From positions 1 through 34,571 of the forward strand of contig JAJEDB010000094.1 in the NCBI GenBank assembly GCA_022821725.1: a DNA stretch of 34,571 nt, in the 5' to 3' direction. The stretch is from Candidatus Poribacteria bacterium (GTDB lineage Bacteria > Poribacteria > WGA-4E > WGA-3G). Under the pieces are notes generated by a model. It was not told where the DNA came from, did not search any database, and saw only the letters and a program-made list of their open reading frames with translations. Shown here piece by piece: positions 33,269-34,571 of the stretch; the first letter of the stretch is position 1, and every line of letters starts with the position of its first letter. The position numbers were made by a program, and so were the translations under genes.

Positions 33269-34393
33269 ATGGCTTCTTCTGTCTATATTCACATCCCATT
33301 TTGCGCGACGAAGTGCTACTACTGCGCTTTCAATACCTATACCTTCCATAAAGAGGAAGCGAAAGCATATTTAACTGCACTCCGCACAGAAATGGAACAC
33401 TATGCCGCTGAAACCGAGCCTCTACAAACGGTTTTCATCGGGGGTGGCACGCCTTCTATCCTCTCTGTGGACGCTTTGGCACGACTGTTTACGGATATAC
33501 ATCAGCATTTCCAAATAACACCGAACGCCGAGATGACTGTGGAATGCAATCCAGGAACCATTGATAGTGAGAAGTTACGTGTGATGCGAGACAACGGCGT
33601 GAATCGGCTCAGTTTCGGTTTGCAAGCCATGCAAGACGAGACCTTGAAGCAGTTAGGCAGGATCCACACCGTCGCGGAATTCCTGCAGAGTTATCGCCTC
33701 GCCCGCGAAGGCGGTTTTGAGAACATCAACATCGACCTCATTTTCGCACTCCCAAACCAAACGATGGAAGCATGGCAGCACACCCTCAACGAAGTTATCG
33801 CCCTCGAACCCGACCACATTTCAGCCTATAATCTCGTCATGGAGGAGACGACCCCGTTCTATGACTGGTGGCAAGCCGGTCAACTCCACCTCCCGACCGA
33901 TGACACCGAAGCCGACATGTTCCAATACACCATTGACACGCTCACCACGCACGGGTATACACATTATGAAATCTGTAACTTCGCCAAGCCGAACCGTTTC
34001 GCGCGGCACAACCTCGTCTACTGGAACAACCAACCGTGCATCGGACTCGGGGCAGGCGCGTGTGGGTATATCAACGGTGTGCGTTATACGAATATTCGGG
34101 GGATCGCGCCCTACATTCGCGAACTCTCCCAACGCCATAAACCCATCGCCGATACCGAACGCATGACGGGACACGCTGAGAAGGCGGAAACGCTCATGCT
34201 CGCACTTCGGAAGCGCGAAGGCATTTCTCTCGATGTTTATAAAGACCGATTCGGCGAAGACATCGAAATCGCCTTTGGAAGCATCCTGAAAAAATGGTTA
34301 GACATGGAATTACTGGAACGCACACCCACGCACCTCCGCTTGACCCCTCGCGGACTCTTCCTCGCAAACGAGGTCTTCGTCGAGTTAATGTAA
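33269..34393 (+). CDS. hemW: HemW-type radical SAM heme chaperone (HemN-like)
   Basis: A 374-residue radical SAM protein. The 4Fe-4S ligands are Cys12, Cys16 and Cys19 (HIPFCATKCYYC). Following blocks are typical of the family: FIGGGTPSIL, ECNPGTID, NRLSFGLQAMQDETLKQLGR, NIDLIFALPNQTMEAWQHTL, and a C-terminal HemN-like domain (LMLALRKREGISL). HemW proteins are often labelled coproporphyrinogen III oxidase, but this short form generally lacks that activity and binds heme to deliver it to client proteins. I chose ATG 33269; the frame from 33203 overlaps the previous gene. The start is separated from the upstream stop by one base, with no own ribosome binding site, so coupling is likely. Confidence 0.88.
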   Translation: MASSVYIHIPFCATKCYYCAFNTYTFHKEEAKAYLTALRTEMEHYAAETEPLQTVFIGGGTPSILSVDALARLFTDIHQHFQITPNAEMTVECNPGTIDSEKLRVMRDNGVNRLSFGLQAMQDETLKQLGRIHTVAEFLQSYRLAREGGFENINIDLIFALPNQTMEAWQHTLNEVIALEPDHISAYNLVMEETTPFYDWWQAGQLHLPTDDTEADMFQYTIDTLTTHGYTHYEICNFAKPNRFARHNLVYWNNQPCIGLGAGACGYINGVRYTNIRGIAPYIRELSQRHKPIADTERMTGHAEKAETLMLALRKREGISLDVYKDRFGEDIEIAFGSILKKWLDMELLERTPTHLRLTPRGLFLANEVFVELM

Positions 34394-34401
34394 TCCTGCT
34401 C

Positions 34402-34430
34402 TTGACTATTTTTGCCAAACCTGTTATCAT
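34402..34430 (+). promoter_or_regulatory. Strong sigma-70-like promoter after hemW
   Basis: TTGACT (34402-34407), exactly 17 bp, then TATCAT (34425-34430): five of six matches at each box. It starts 8 bases after the hemW stop and points out of the window. A perfect palindrome ACAATATTGT (34444-34453) falls at about +8 to +17, where a repressor could bind. Confidence 0.7.
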
Positions 34431-34462
34431 AACTAAAGTTTGGACAATATTGTAAGTTTCAA

Positions 34463-34567
34463 GCTGCTTTGTCGAAAGGCAGCGGGGGATCGTGTTCAGA
34501 TATGTGCCGAATATTCTGCGAGTTCGTCTTTTCTTGGGAACTCACAGAATATTCCGACCCGCTGAAC
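34463..34567 (+). promoter_or_regulatory. Structured leader: two hairpins after the promoter
   Basis: Hairpin 1: GCTGCTTT-GTCG-AAAGGCAGC (34463-34483; one bulged base). Hairpin 2: GAATATTCTGCGAGTTC (34509-34525) with its complement (34538-34554), 17 pairs with one mismatch and a 12-base loop. It is enclosed by an outer GTTCAG/CTGAAC pair (34494-34499, 34562-34567). Together they would fold most of the first 130 bases of the transcript. This may be a cis-regulatory leader, a small RNA, or a palindromic repeat. The gene it serves is outside the window. Confidence 0.5.
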
Positions 34568-34571
34568 AGCG

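Overview
The window looks like an accessory-rich chromosomal segment of an uncultivated environmental bacterium. My best guess is Candidatus Poribacteria or a close relative. The basis is inference from content: secreted proteins ending in the NYPNPFNPETWIPY C-terminal signature, a phytanoyl-CoA-dioxygenase-type oxygenase, ThuA-like and Gfo/Idh/MocA proteins, many secreted beta-propellers, and intergenic spaces packed with short palindromic repeats. No rRNA, tRNA, CRISPR array, phage gene or transposase was recognised.

Layout. 383-5574 (+): a secreted Reg_prop propeller protein and a very large YCF48-type propeller lipoprotein. 5673-6608 (-): a ThuA-like protein, convergent with the preceding gene across a long hairpin. 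6949-10079 (+): aspartate kinase followed by two unrelated 2-oxoglutarate/Fe(II) oxygenases. 10498-12486 (+): a small secreted protein and a TolB/PD40 propeller. 12510-15413 (-): sulfotransferase, Gfo/Idh/MocA oxidoreductase and HAD dehalogenase in one direction, with repeats in both junctions. 15659-21071 (+): orphan branched-chain-amino-acid-type binding protein, a 14-repeat WD40 protein and a tandem pair of Ldh_2 dehydrogenases. 21315-28960 (+): three paralogous secreted propeller proteins with a T9SS-like C-terminal domain. 29083-32010 (+): threonine-synthase-like enzyme, phosphodiester glycosidase-like protein and a small lipoprotein. 32164-34393 (+): zinc alcohol dehydrogenase and HemW. 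The last 170 bases hold a good promoter and a strongly structured leader for a gene beyond the window.

The most interesting signal is the repeat biology. (1) A 112-bp element with inverted ends ACCATTTCT/AGAAATGGT is present twice (14543-14654 and 30184-30295; two differences by eye), each flanked by a 4-bp target duplication (TTAT, TAAG). Both copies sit exactly at the stop codon of the upstream gene of what was a tightly spaced gene pair. One copy has replaced the native stop codon of the threonine synthase gene. (2) A second element family has ends AGGACTTACGCA/TGCGTAAGTCCT: three complete copies and one lone end. Two copies show 5-bp flanking repeats, and the three cores are unrelated but each carries a hairpin. 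(3) Hairpin modules of the form GTAGCAyA-word-loop-word'-TGTGC recur inside different element families, as if nested. (4) A 61-bp tandem array (13213-13498) separates two genes.

The window also shows recent gene duplication: the Ldh pair and the three-propeller family. Two members of that family share a promoter of identical geometry but carry different repeats in their leaders. One member (24415-27096) has a one-base deletion that destroys the last residues of its sorting domain. At least seven secreted or lipidated beta-propeller proteins from about five repeat families lie within 29 kb.
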